From: Harmonia axyridis
Taxonomy: Eukaryota; Arthropoda; Insecta; Coleoptera; Coccinellidae
NCBI RefSeq assembly: GCF_914767665.1
Contig: NC_059503.1
Location: 186,001-250,000 of the forward strand
DNA: 64,000 nucleotides
Reading direction: 5' to 3'
In this document: positions 1 through 11,600 of the stretch, piece by piece
Numbering within the stretch: position 1 is the stretch's first letter
Layout of the letters: every line of letters begins with the position of its first letter
Translations under genes and position numbers: made by a program
The notes under the pieces: model-generated
Told to the model about the DNA's origin: nothing
Database searches by the model: none
Seen by the model: only the letters and a program-made list of their open reading frames with translations

Positions 1-2744
1 TGATAAGTGTAAAGCTAAAGTGCCGAATATAAGTTCTATAACAATGAAAGAAAAATTTAAATCGACGCCCTTCTTAGCCACTATACACCGGAAAATACAA
101 CAAGAACACATCACTGGCATTAAAAGTCTAACCAAAACGATGACACCATACAATGTAGGTTCAGATGTAGGAATCCTTACTTCATCATTTTGTAATATAC
201 CGTAAAAACCTAAAACGGTAACACCAATCATCACCCAGATATTTCTGAAATTGACGAAACACTGCGACTCGATTTTTTCAGTTACTAGTATTTTCCATGT
301 CAATAAAAGCATCACGAAGAAAGTAAGAAATATAAGGCCAAACGACTTAGCGGCCACCATGTAAACGGTTGCTAGTGCCAGGAAGATAGTCACCAACCTA
401 ACCTCTACTAACCTCATAGAAAATGGCACGAGAAGAATTGGAATCAAAGAGGCGTAAAGAACCATATTCCAACCATGGTCGTCGAGCTCCAGAAAACTGT
501 GAAAACTTACTATTATCGAGAACAACAGTTGCAGAAAGCTGACAACGATCTGCAATTTCGTAAGACGTATGGTTTTGCGGAAATTCAGGAAGTTTCGAAA
601 GACACTACATATTAGGAAATGCCAAATCAATGATCCTATGATGTAGTAATTTGTTCCGTCCATATTCCATTCGATATCAGGTGTGATTAAGGGAAAATTT
701 GACAGGATGAGACAAAGAACTATCCAAATATTTCTTAGTTTTTTTTCTTTCGTGTCTTGGAAGTTCATAATGGGAGCCATCAGGAGGGCTGTTAAAACGA
801 AGAGAAAATGAAAATGAATTCCCAGCATGATAGAGAGAACGAATAAAACGAAAACTATCAATTCTCGAAGAGGAGGAAGGGTATAAGCTAATTTGAACGA
901 ATCTCTAGTTTTATTCAATTTATACAGAAACAGACTTAGGGTGCCGAAGGGAAGTAAACAAAAAGTAGTCAACAGATCGAGATAGCTGTATAGAATCAAA
1001 AGAGAAACGTGAAAAGTAACGATGAAAAAGCTAAAGACCAAACTGAAATCTTTTGAGTTATCTTTGTCGTCAGAAAGCAAGGATAACAAGAGGAATAATA
1101 GCCAGAAAAGAATATGAGCAGACGCAAGCATGATAATGTCACTAGTGAAAGAACAATGAACTTTTCGTATGGCTATCTTCAATTCTTGGTATATAATTTG
1201 ACAGCTACTCAAAGCACTTTCCACATTTTCATAACTTCCTGCCAGAAATTTCGAGAGAACGGTCTCCACTTTGTCAACATCCAAAAAGTTCCTCCTCAGT
1301 AACATATCTTTTGAAAGTCGTTCTTGTTTAGCTTTGAAGATGTTCAGTATTTGGATCAAATTTCGACAGAAAATCTGTAGTTTTTCGCTGTCAGGGACGT
1401 CCAGATAATCAAGTGGCAATTTTCCCATGGAGTTCGTTGGAAACTGTATTCCCAAAAGGGCAGAAATTAAAGGAGCGAGGTCGATGTTCTCGACATCTTG
1501 GCGAACTGGGTGCTTTCTTATTCCACATCCCCAGACCACGAGTGGCGAGGATATTTCATCTTCTGTTGCAAAACAATGAGCGGATCGGAACATACCTGAA
1601 ATGATGGGATTAGATAGGGGGGAATCAAAACGATTGGAATTAGCACAGAACTTTGCATAGAATTTTCAATACCATTGACTGATTCATTCGAACAGTACTG
1701 TCACTGAGATTCGAGCTCCCATACCCAGATTTTTTAGCTTCACTAAGTTCTTCAATCTCCAAACTATGTCGTTTCTCAGAAATTTTAATGTAGCATTATT
1801 TTGTCCCAACGAATCAGCTCTCCAAGAAGCTATAAAGTTGGGACAGAAGATACACAAGATAGAGTGTTAACTGAGCTGATGAGCTAAAGGCTTCAAGGTT
1901 TTTTCTCTATTTTGAACTTTTTGTAATATATTTCGACTAGGTAGATTTGTTGAACCAATATGACATTGAAGTGGGGTGATTATTACTTACCGTGATCGGA
2001 AGTGAACAGAAAAGCCGTCAAGTTATCCGGAAAAGTCTGCTCGACCACCCTCACGATTTCTCGGACTCTTCCGTCGACGCTCCGGACGCCAGCGGAGTAG
2101 TTTCCCGGATGGAAATGACCAATGGCGTCCATGTCTGGAAGGAGAACGGCGAAAATGCTTCTGGGTCCATTCTGATCTTCACTGGAGATGTTCAACGTCG
2201 ATTTCAGCTTTTCAACGCTCCATTGGTCCATTCCCATTTTTCCAGTGAAGTAAGGTCCGGGTGGGACGAATATGTCGACATTTTCCGTTGCATACCTCCC
2301 GAAAACCTTCCCCAACGTTGTGGAGGCTGCGATAACCCAGGACCGCCGGCTGCGCTCGAAGACGCTATCGTACCTCACTGGAAAATAGTACCAACTGTTG
2401 AAAATAGCCTTTGGGTCTTCGCGCAATCCTGCTACGATGGCCGTGTGGCCGTTCCTTGATTCTGTAGGAGGTGCTCCTCTGGAGACTCCCCAGGATCCAA
2501 GTTTCATCCTTATGGACGTGAGGAAGGGGGTCAGGCTTCCGTTGTTCTTGTAAACGGACCTAGCCCTCAGACCATCAACGACTATCAGAACAACTCTTTT
2601 GGCTGCAGGATTGTTGGTCGAATTCGTGAGAGGTAGGTCTAGTTCTATGATACTTCTGTAATACGTGTCCATAACTGCTCTTAAGAGAAATATGTGGACC
2701 AAGCTACCAATCACCAATATCAGGATCATCTCCATAAATTTCAC
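1..2744 (-). CDS. PIGN: GPI ethanolamine phosphate transferase 1-like (PIGN/Mcd4 family), 5' two exons, 3' end off the left edge
   Basis: This ER membrane enzyme would add phosphoethanolamine to the first mannose of the GPI-anchor precursor. Exon 1 runs 2744 down to 1991 (251 codons plus one base, donor gtaagt at 1990-1985). Exon 2 runs from 1595 to the window edge (531 codons, acceptor ttcag) and is open throughout; it has no ATG at its start. Exon 1 has an N-terminal membrane anchor (residues about 5-23) and then an alkaline-phosphatase-type domain: VVDG (D57), PPTESRNGH with the presumed nucleophile T94, LLPDMDAIGH (D206, H210) and SDHG (D250, H251). Across the splice the protein reads DHGMFRSAH and then SPLVVWGCGIRKHP, the usual family order. 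Exon 2 then carries many hydrophobic segments like the PigN C-terminal domain. About 100-150 residues of the usual ~900 are missing off the edge. The motif after DHGM is degenerate compared with the family's usual GSHG, so this may be a diverged paralogue. The family call is secure; orthology is less so. Confidence 0.92.
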
Positions 2745-4974
2745 TTGAACATATTGGCCTTTAACTTTGAAAGATACGTAATGTGGAACTATGACTGATT
2801 ACATTTATGAAAAATGTCAATACTACTCGATGCATGCATAGAATCATATTGTTTTTTCTAGATTATCAAATCACCGAAACAATCACAGATATTCCTGCAC
2901 ATTCACGACTGGTTTCCTAAATCTTTGATTGACCGATCAACTGAAATTGAACACAGAAATGATTTGATCCAGCAAATCATCACGATAAAAGTTTTATGAA
3001 ACCCCCATGATTCAGTTATTCACTGACAGCAAATTTTTATTTCCTATATTTTACGTTCGTATGAATTTCTCCATGTTATTTTAAAACTCGCACAAGCTTT
3101 ATATTTTTAAGAGGTCTCATGAAAGCTTAGGTGAGTCAGGATAGAAACATAATAAATGAAACAGATATGCATTTCAGGCACATCATTGTTAAATATTTAT
3201 TCAACAGTGAACAGTGGACTGCCCCTGGAAGATTAGTGGATCTTAAATGTATGGAAAGGATGCTTTAAACACTTGGCCAAACCGAAATAATAGTCCTTGG
3301 GAAAAGTATCGAATAAATGTTAGGTCTTTATAACGAACTCGTGACCTGTTTAATACTCTTTACCAGTCTTTAAAATCTTGCAACTATTCTATATGATAAA
3401 ATTCCGAAATTGACATTCATAATTTATGTATTAAGAATTCTCATTCGAACTTCCTAATCCATTTGTTTCCAAATCCAAAGGTCACTAAGATATGATTTTT
3501 TCATATAATTCAAATAATGTATTAGAGTAATCCAGTGCTCAGTTGAAAAGCCCACAAGAGATCCGCTGATCGACCTGAAAACTGGTGACACATGTATTTA
3601 CCTAACCTTTACATTCCGAATTGTATTCTACAATTTTTAGAGTGGAATGTTTCATACTTCTTGCCAGACGAAAAGCCCTTGGTAGTTCATCGGCATGCTC
3701 TCCACGTCGGAGCAAAAGGCCGAGGGATAATAGAGAGATATCAGGTCCATGTGTGACTGATGCGATCGATTATAGTTTCCATCTCCAGGGAACGTCGTTA
3801 GACAGGGCGTCATGCATATTTGCTGCTCGTATGGAAATTTGTGGCATCTCGATAGGCCCCAGGTAATTGAAATTTCCCATGTCCATTATCCGACAGGGGA
3901 TTAGTCTTCGACCAGCTTGAGCTGAGGTTTCGCTGCTTTTGTCAGCAGTGTCACAACTATATCCCTTGCTACACTTGTATTCATTACGCTGATACGTGAC
4001 TTGTTTAAAGTTAATCTGTTTACCGGATTATAATGTTTTTATTCCATGATTATTAGTTTCCACTAATTTTTATATTTCTAGATATACAGGGTGTATACAG
4101 TGAATAAGTGCGACCACCTTGAGTTTGCTATGTGATTTTTATAAAGGTTAAATAAGTCTACTCGATGCAGGAAATCTAATATAAATATCAAAATTATAAC
4201 ATAATATCATTATGCCAAACCTTCACGTTTTTTTCCTTAATTTTTATGGTTTATATTATACTCATAACAGATGATAGCAATCAATTAAATAAGAGAATAA
4301 TACCAAATTTCAAAAGTCGAAATAGTAGGAATTTGAAATTAAATATTTCTGCATCATATCTATACGAGTTGAAAAAAAATCCCTTTTTGAATTTTGGGGT
4401 AGGAGGCTTAGAGTTTTTCTCATGATGATTGATAGCACTGATGGATTGAACCAGCTGCTAACAATATCTGGTGCAATGAATTATGTAACAGATCTTAAAA
4501 GTTTTCATTTGAAAAACCCCTTCAATAAATCCCTCCTCGTGCCAAAAGAAATAATAAATCCCATAGCATATTTCATTTTTTGCTACCTGTCATCATTTCA
4601 CGCTGCTCAGTTCCTCGATTTGAATTGTAGATCTAGAAACATATGACCGCGATTCCACGCCTTCGTACCTTTTCCCCCGCGTCGTGGAATCAACAGAAAA
4701 TCGTGAAATATACAGTGGCCCAATAAAAGGACGATATAAGAGTTCTCGGAAACTCTCGGGGACAGAAGAAGTTAATATCGGAAATTTAACGACAGAGTCT
4801 CTCGATCATGCGATACGATGGGAAGAGCTCGTACATTGTCCTGCACAAGGACACTTCCTGGTTCGTGAGGAGACTATCGAACCCGCGAAAAGGACGGGGT
4901 GATACTCGCTATTGTTTAGAATTTCACGCTCAACTAAGTAGGAGAGCGAAATCGAACCTAACCATAGAATTGAA

Positions 4975-5025
4975 ATATACACTGTGACATAAAAAATGCA
5001 ACACCAAACTTGCTGAACTGATAGT
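4975..5025. repeat. Solo end of a DNA element with ATGCAACACC terminus
   Basis: The string dTGACATAAAAAATGCAACACC (d = flanking C) recurs here. Close matches lie at about 43713-43740 (same orientation) and, reverse-complemented, at about 13645-13685 and 48688-48728. Four short copies of one terminus with different neighbours fit the ends of a small Tc1/mariner-like or MITE family. No matching partner end could be paired with any of them. Confidence 0.5.
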
Positions 5026-5134
5026 TATTAAATGCACCCGCATATTTAGTTGAGGAAATGACTTTCTGTGATTTTGGCAGAATTTTTCGTATGTTATAGT
5101 GTTGTATAAGTGAAAAAACCCTAAAAATTGAATT

Positions 5135-6410
5135 TTTACTCAATAATGGTTATATCTCCTGAAATATTAGTCACAGCTCCTTCAAATAAAAACGTTTTTT
5201 TATAGATCATGCCTCAAGGAGAGTTGGCAGAATCGAGAATATTACATTTTCACCTACCTATAAGGTAATCATTGGAGACTGGCTTAAAATAAAAATTATT
5301 GTTAGAAACGAGGTAAGTCAAACATAGAGTGATAGATATCTTGATTCCTTCTCGATTTAAAGGGAGTTTCCGAAATATTTTGCTTTATCTTGGTTTCTGT
5401 TCGAGATATTCGAAAAAAAAATATAAGGCTCTTATTTTCAAATTATCTGAAGAAGGTAGAGCGTGTTATCTGACCGGGGTGTCCAGATGAAAAAGATGCC
5501 ATGCAAGCGCCAAGGTAGATTGAAATATCCATCAGCAGGCCCCTATCGGAAGAGCAAAGTTTATGTAGCCCCTTCTGGTTCATTACCTTCTCCGGTAATA
5601 ATTCCGCAATTCTTGCTGATTATCGACATTCGCCACGTTTTAATGAACGTTTGAAATGTGGGAATGCGCCAGTGTATAAATACGGTCCAAGAACCGGTAA
5701 CTTCACGGCATGCAAATAAAATTATAGCCAAGATAAGCTCGGATAACTGCGTTTCAGAACACAATGCCGATATCGATCTACCGATGTGCGATGGTGAGAG
5801 TCTCGTGCCACCAAACTGTTTCATCGGCTGCTGTATAGGGTGTCCCAAATTCGATGCTCATTGTAAGCATCTCGAGAACTATAAGACTTAGAGAAAAAAT
5901 CTTCAGGGACTCCTGATCTCTTTTTTCCAAATAATAAAATAGCAGAAAGCAAATCATAGATATCTTGGTTCGTTCTCAAGTTATAGGGCGTTTCTAAAAA
6001 AAGACTGTTTCAAATATTCCGCTATATTTTGGTTTCTCTTAAAGATATTCAAAAATTTATGAAACGTTTTCTTCAAAATTTTCTGTCGGCACCTTTATAT
6101 TCAAAAATATAGGTGTCGACAGAAAATTTAATTTTCTTACAACCGCATAAATTTAAATAATACAATTTGTACCTGATTCAATTCAAGATAGCTTTCGTTG
6201 ACAGTATCTTTGCATTTCTTACGTTTCGTGCGAGAAATAATATTTCTCACAGTATGAGCAATGCATAGTTTTGAATTTCAGTAAACTATGGGAAATACGC
6301 TACTTTTCATAGCACTCGCCTTCCAGGCTCGTGTCACAAACCTCCACACTGGGGAAAAAAGTTCGACTTTCCCCACTTGTTGCAGAATATACTAACTCTC
6401 GATACTAGAA
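5135..6410. repeat. Dispersed repeat; longer copy of the repeat at 49060-49370
   Basis: Both copies share a left block (ATATCTCCTRAAATATT, then CTCAAGGAGAGTTGGCAG) and a right block (AAAAAAGTTCGACTTTCCCC here, with the same pattern at about 49310). The blocks lie about 1.1 kb apart here but only about 100 bp apart at 49 kb. The 49-kb copy is therefore either internally deleted, or this one carries an insertion. No coding capacity was seen. Confidence 0.45.
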
Positions 6411-7029
6411 TATGAATTTCATTCCGTTTAGAGTATATTCCAACACCTTCTGGTCGAAAGGAATGCATTCATCCTCAAATCCTGATTCTCCCTCCAATTA
6501 CTCAATTAAATTAGAATGGATCTCCATTAATATCGATTAGAGGCTTCACAGCTCCAAGCAAGTGCGCTGCTCATGAATATTCAACGATGAATAAACGAAG
6601 TGGTAGGATAACTGTGACGCCCTGGAATACGAAAAACTGCCTTATTTTTACAATAGGAGGGGAATTGAATAAGTGTGTAGCTCCGTCCGTCTGTGTATTA
6701 TGACCCGATGGGTAAATTCTTACACAGACATAAAACAGTACATTATTCTTTACGATGTTGTTCCCAAGTGATGCCTGTATGTTTTAATAGGTGATTCAAA
6801 TAAAGAGCACTTCCGAAATAAATTGAGGTTGGTCGATTCGATGTTACAATCCAATGGTTCATCCAGTTCTCAAGATCCTCGAAATCTCGAAAGTCTTCAA
6901 TTTCTAAAGTTTTTACTTCATCAAAAATTTCAATCAACTAAGTTTGTTTGATCATTTAAAATACAGAATCTTTATAAATGATTATATCATCGTTGTGGCC
7001 TTTTCACTAATACTGGAAACATTAATTGC

Positions 7030-7300
7030 GGCTGTATGTCTTCACTATCTTGACAAATTCCTTATTTAAGGTCTCAAATCGATTGTGGAGCATTGCCATA
7101 GACCTTACTTTTTACGTGACGCCCACAGAAAAAAGGCTAAAGGTGTTAAATCACAAAATCTCAGTGGCCAATGGAGATCACCTATTCAATAACATGGCCA
7201 GGAAACGTTTCCATCAAAAGTGTGATTGTTTCGTTGCTTGTGTGGCACGTTGCTCCGTCTTGTTGAAAATGAACGTCGTCCATCAATATTGCATCCATAA
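7030..7300 (-). pseudogene. Tc1/mariner (DD41D-like) transposase relic
   Basis: Read on the minus strand, 7285-7190 encodes HFQQDGATCHTSNETITLL. This is the second catalytic-aspartate block (QQDGATCHT) of the same transposase family as the copies at 51887-52832 and 61354-62296. Downstream, the region corresponding to WPPRSCDLTPLD is recognisable at about 7130-7180, but with stops and frameshifts. No terminal inverted repeats were found. It is a dead fragment. Confidence 0.72.
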
Positions 7301-7329
7301 AAATTATTTATCACAGAAAACTGAATCTA

Positions 7330-7904
7330 TCATAATGAAGAATTGAGTTCACATCTTGGCGCATGCTTTTGAGAGAATAGAAGAATTTCTACACCGGTTT
7401 TATTTTTAGATCGATGGCCAAGATGTCTTTCACGACGACCGCATTGACTTCTTTATCCTCTTTGCTATCAACAGGTCAGAATAAGACGACAGTGGCAGGT
7501 GTCGACCTCTCACAATTCATCGCTATTTCATATTTCACACACGTAAAAAGCTCTTATCTCTACCAGAAGAAAGCGGATCGAAGTGGTCGGGTCGTGCCTT
7601 TTCGCTAATGTCGGCGATACAAGAAAACCTCACTGTTTACTCGGGAAAGTGACAGCGGTAAATAAATAAAGGCGAACGGATGACAGGTCGGGCAGAACAC
7701 ATATCGCCCTCTGTCAGACCACGTTACGAATTCAACATGACTGGTCGTTCAATTTTCAGAAGGTTGTACGATGTCAATTCTGAAAAGTGAGAGTTGGGAA
7801 ATAAATCTGCAGTTGCAGCATTCTTTCATTATCTTGAAATACATTCTGTCCAAATTTTTTGTGTGTAATTGAGGCATCGAAAAAATGAAAAGTAAAATAA
7901 TATG
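7330..7904. other. Intergenic; nothing recognised
   Basis: Contains a 64-codon plus-strand frame (7414-7608) with no family resemblance. No repeats or RNA genes were recognised. Confidence 0.4.
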
Positions 7905-7927
7905 GTACTAAAAATTTGGACCACGTA

Positions 7928-8225
7928 CCGCATCAAGGGAAATTGGCTTTCCCTGAATTTGCACGAATTGTTGTAGAACCTGTGAAGCTGATGAAAGGTC
8001 TTCATTGCATCACCACTCTAAAGTCAACCGTTTAGATTATATAGGGTGCTAAAACTCGAAAAAAAATCCTCAAAATGGCCATTTGAAATTTTAGAAAAAT
8101 TATTTTTAGCATTCTATATGAAATTTGAAGTGGTGATACAATGAAGACATTTTATCAGCATCACCACTTCTACAACATATTAAAATTCAAGTAAATTGAC
8201 AGAAAGCCAATTTCCCTTTGTACAT
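7928..8225. mobile_element. Foldback/MITE with ~110-bp imperfect inverted repeats
   Basis: The left arm (about 7935-8045) starts AAGGGAAATTGGCTTTC, runs through TCTTCATTGCATCACCACT and ends near an ATAGGGTGCT. It is matched in reverse complement by the right arm (about 8110-8220; CAAAGGGAAATTGGCTTTC, TCTTCATTGTATCACCACTT, ATAGAATGCT). The arms have several indels and mismatches, and the spacer is about 60 bp. There is no coding capacity. A non-autonomous DNA element is the simplest reading; target-site duplications were not identified. Confidence 0.6.
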
Positions 8226-8239
8226 TTTACCTAAAAGAC

Positions 8240-8985
8240 AAGCATATGCTTCATCTCAATGTTAGATTTAAGAGGAATATAGATACAGAAGAAATTCAAA
8301 TTCTCTCAAGATGTGGGCCGTTAGATGTTACAGTTTCGTGGTCGACAAGAAGCAGAATTACGAGAATAGTTACGCATTGTATAAATACCGATTGTTTGTA
8401 TAAAAATCAAAACGGTTAATGAAATGCCGCAACTGGTATTAGGAACGGAGAAATGAAAACTCAATCGGCACAATTTGGTGCAATCTAGATTAGACGCTCC
8501 ATTGCCTCACAATAATTGAATCGAAATACCTTCGGATATTACTTTTTCAGGATCATCCCAGTTATGCGTTTACCGAGCCGACTGACCCACTGACATCTGA
8601 GCTGATCAGCCGTAAAGGCAACTGTTCCTATTTTGAATAATTGCGTTTGCACGAATTGGCCGCCAAAGGTCTTCTGACAGCTGTGCCCAACATTGCGGAA
8701 AAGCAATGCAACCTAGTTATAAACAACTAACCAAAAAATGATAGTGCTGATTTTTGTTCTTAACATATGTTAGTATACAAGGCGACACACATTGCAGTTT
8801 GTATCATCTACCCCTTCTGATGGCTCCTTTCGAGCGGATATTTCCCGAACAGATTGGTCTACTATCTTTGAAATGGATTCTGTTCTTACTTGATGGAAAT
8901 TCATTATCAAAAAAAATCAATATATTTTTGCAAATATATGAAAAGAAAGGGTTTCCAATAGAGATTTTATTTTGATAATAAAAAA
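8240..8985. other. Intergenic; nothing recognised
   Basis: AT-rich sequence with short overlapping frames on both strands (for example 8754-8975). Neither frame looks coding. No repeat partner was found in the window. Confidence 0.4.
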
Positions 8986-8989
8986 ACGA

Positions 8990-9990
8990 GTTGCCTCTGA
9001 AAGACATCAATGGATGTTTATTTAATTGTAAACAGGAAGTTATGCCATTAATGATGGAAAACGATATGAGCCAAATGGCCACCACAGCCACGGTTGCACC
9101 ACCATATCCTTCCCATGAAATTTTCATTACCAATTCACACATATAAATACGTCTGTCTGTCCTCGATAACGTCACGAATTCCATCTTTAAGGTCTTGAAT
9201 CGATTGTAAAATATATAAAAAGTCTAAAGGTGTTAAATCACAATATCTTGGTCGCCAATTGACCATATTCACCGTCGCCATATTGTTGTGCGACAATACC
9301 AACTACCCAGTGTTGCCAACGGAGAAATATTGAGTTTACCAGAAGAATACCGCTTATATCAAAAATACTATCAGCCATAGAAATTATTATTCCACTGACT
9401 ATTTCCAAAAATGGAGCGAAGCCTTCATTTATACACTCGGCCACATTTAATTTGTATATAAAACTACCTTTCACTAATGTCTTTATTTCCGAAAGGTGAA
9501 ATTTTTTCGAAATATTGTCCCAAACAAGCCTATCTGGCGTAGCAGCCAGAAAAGGTACTCCGGAATTTACACATAAACCACAATTATAAACTTTATATTG
9601 TGGAATTTTTCTAGTAAATTCAATATTTCTCCGTTTGGAACACTGGGTAGTTGGTATTGTCGCACAACAATATGGCGACGGTGAATATGGTCAATTGTTA
9701 TCACCTTTTTTTTGTGTTAACTGAATTTTAAAAGCCTTGAATCCTGAGTCTTCGTGCGAAATACTCTAGAATAGCGTTTGTGGAATTCCCAAGATCGACA
9801 AGGAATCGACATACTTACTTGGATTTTCGTAAGGAAATCTTAACAATTTCAGTGAGCTGTTGAAGCGTGTATCGTTTCATTTTTACTAAAGACGTAGTTT
9901 TGTCAAATGTCAAAAGATGACATCTCCAAAAGTGACAGCTGCCCAGGTAGCGGGCTATTCAAAGTGAAACTTCTTATTGCATACTAGAAT
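8990..9990 (-). pseudogene. Tc1/mariner DD41D-type element relic, interrupted by an inverted-repeat unit
   Basis: On the minus strand the 5' part is at 9990-9715. A start at about 9880 gives MKRYTLQQLTEIVKIS, typical of mariner N-termini, and downstream text resembles the helix-turn-helix region (LGN...QTLF). The C-terminal part is at 9260-9045: a degraded WPPRSCDLTPL block at 9260-9235, then sequence resembling the usual ending (CELVMKISW, GGATVAVVAIW in a shifted frame). The middle of the gene is missing, and 9256-9697 is instead occupied by a large inverted repeat. The 5' flank (TCAAAAGATGACA ... TAGCGGGCTATTC, 9905-9965) recurs at 22485-22545 and in part at 44340-44385, marking related element ends. 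Confidence 0.68.
9256..9697. repeat. Inverted repeat, ~85-bp arms, 271-bp spacer
   Basis: The left arm 9256-9340 begins CAATTGACCATATTCACCG and contains GACAATACCAACTACCCAGT. The right arm 9612-9697 is its reverse complement with about four differences. It sits exactly where the central part of a mariner transposase should be. A transcript across it could form a long hairpin; whether one is made is unknown. Confidence 0.8.
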
Positions 9991-11159
9991 AACTCGTATT
10001 TAATATCAATTATGGATTTTTTTTTCGCAACTGGCGCTTGTTGGAGCTGTTAACTCAGTAGAAAAGTCGATCAACCGGCTCACTCGGTGTTCAATTCGCG
10101 GCATTCTCGTTTCTTATATGCGCAACTTGTCATGAATATTCAAAAAGACCATTTATTGCAGGCATTCATCTAATTAAACGCATCAAAATCCAATCTCGCG
10201 GAATTCTCCGGCAATAATAACAATAATGATTTCATCAGCCCCAATCAGAACGGGACCTGATTCCAGACTGCGTTCAATTATGTTATACATGGTAGCGAAA
10301 TGACGGTCTTCTTCTTGATAATATAGCCTCCTCGTTCCTTGCGAGCGAGAGCCAGAACTAATAGCTTCTTCGTTGCTGCGCTGGCTCGACATTTTTATAC
10401 ACATTGATGGGATATAAATTATTCTATGATGGCTCGAATTATCGGACAGAGCGAGCGACAAAAAGCGGATAGAGTGAGGTAGGAAGCCTGCGGATTTGTG
10501 GATTTCCGCGAAGGGTGTCATCTTGCCATACTTTTGACACGTTAGTCCTCTGCAGTTGGACTGCGGGAGTGGGATTATCCTGACAACTGGAGAGATGGGA
10601 CGTTTCCGAGAAGGATGGGGTGGGATCGGGAGAATTTTCGAATTTCCTGTTTTCGTCCGAAGCGAGGATGGATCCAACTGAAGGTGAACCAAAAATAATT
10701 TGATCGATTTGAATAGAGCTTTCGATATTGCTGATGATTGATTGAGATCGATTTTTTTTATAATGTTGGAAGATTTCTTGGCTGGATTAGTTTTTATATT
10801 GAGAAAGGCATTTGAGTTTGACCTAGGCATCTCCAGATGTTTCTAGGGACAAATGTCACTCGAGCTAGAATGTTCTAAACTATTTTCTTTGGATGAGGAC
10901 GAAAAAATTATCCAGTAACATTTAATAATAAATTTTAGTTTCGATTGTTTCGTTACCGTTTCTCTTTGAATACATAACGCCATCTAAATATTAGTCGATT
11001 TGTGTCTGAATCTGCATATTCCAGACATTTTGCATTTACATCTGCATATTCCAGATATTCCGTCCAGATATTTGCAGGAGATTTTAACTTTCTCCTTTAA
11101 TACGAAGAAATCTGCGCCTGAGACTCATCGAATGCTCTCCAATACCTACGTTGAGGCCG
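9991..11159. other. Intergenic; one long but unconvincing minus-strand frame
   Basis: Contains a 215-codon minus-strand frame (10183-10830) that is low-complexity and Ser/Ile/Lys-rich, without domain resemblance. I treat it as chance. Tandem copies of the motif CTGCATATTCCAGA occur at 11011-11056. Confidence 0.4.
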
Positions 11160-11600
11160 CTATAAGTGAAGGGCGTGCCGAGTGTGGTTTCAACGCTTCA
11201 AGATTATGTATAATTTGTTGTTAAAACCGACTGAAACAATCACAGGCGATCGTTAACGAACGCAAGCTAAGCATTGAAAGACAAACGGCCGCAATACAAC
11301 GAGAAACATGATAAAGTGTTTCTATAGCATACTTGGTAACGTTGAAATGGGAAGTCCTTCCCCACCCGCCATATTCTCCAGACGTCCCTCGGACTATCAC
11401 TTGTTTCGATCAATGGCACACGGCCTGGCTGACCAGCACTTCTGGTCTTATGAAGAAGTAAAAAAATTGGATCAATTCGTGAATCGCATCAAAAGATGAA
11501 AGTCTCTAATTTCGGAAAAAACAGCCGAAGCAAAGTTGTATGTCTATGAAGTTTACTCGACTAATTTTACAGAAATGGAATCAATGAATCAATAATTCCA
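11160..11600 (+). pseudogene. Mariner (DD34D type) transposase C-terminal fragment, frameshifted
   Basis: Plus-strand reading gives, in mixed frames, LKPTETITGDR (stop where Tyr is expected), RHDKV, WEVLPHPPYSPD and then, after a frameshift, SDYHLFRSMAHGLADQHF with SYEEVKK. This is the order of the mariner catalytic and C-terminal regions. The PYSPD...SDYHLF block carries the third catalytic Asp. At least two stops and one frameshift make it a dead copy. No terminal repeats were found. It is a different family from the DD41D relics elsewhere in the window. Confidence 0.85.

Larger units (their letters stand above)
2745..7029. other. Intergenic stretch upstream of the PIGN-like gene; only repeat fragments seen
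   Basis: No gene can be supported here. Recognisable pieces are a MITE-type end at about 4084 (tatacagggtgtatacagtg), a second element end at about 4975 (annotated separately), and a diffuse repeat at 5135-6410 shared with 49060-49370. Short open frames at 3621-3866, 4684-4902, 5561-5848 and 6743-6937 show no domain or family resemblance. A somewhat CpG-richer patch lies at 4650-4930. Confidence 0.5.

Noticed and set aside
1992..2459. 155-codon plus-strand frame opposite PIGN exon 1
   Set aside because: It is the antisense shadow of a clearly coding exon with conserved motifs.
3621..3866. 81-codon plus-strand frame between an AG and a GT
   Set aside because: The splice-like flanks are weak, there is no recognised domain, and there is no neighbouring exon to join it to.
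6743..6937. Minus-strand frame next to the 7-kb mariner relic as the transposase C-terminus
   Set aside because: The sequence does not match the expected C-terminal motifs of the DD41D family seen elsewhere in the window.
10183..10830. 215-codon minus-strand open frame
   Set aside because: Low-complexity, no domain or family resemblance, no splice or neighbour context, and lies in repeat-rich intergenic DNA. Length alone is not persuasive.
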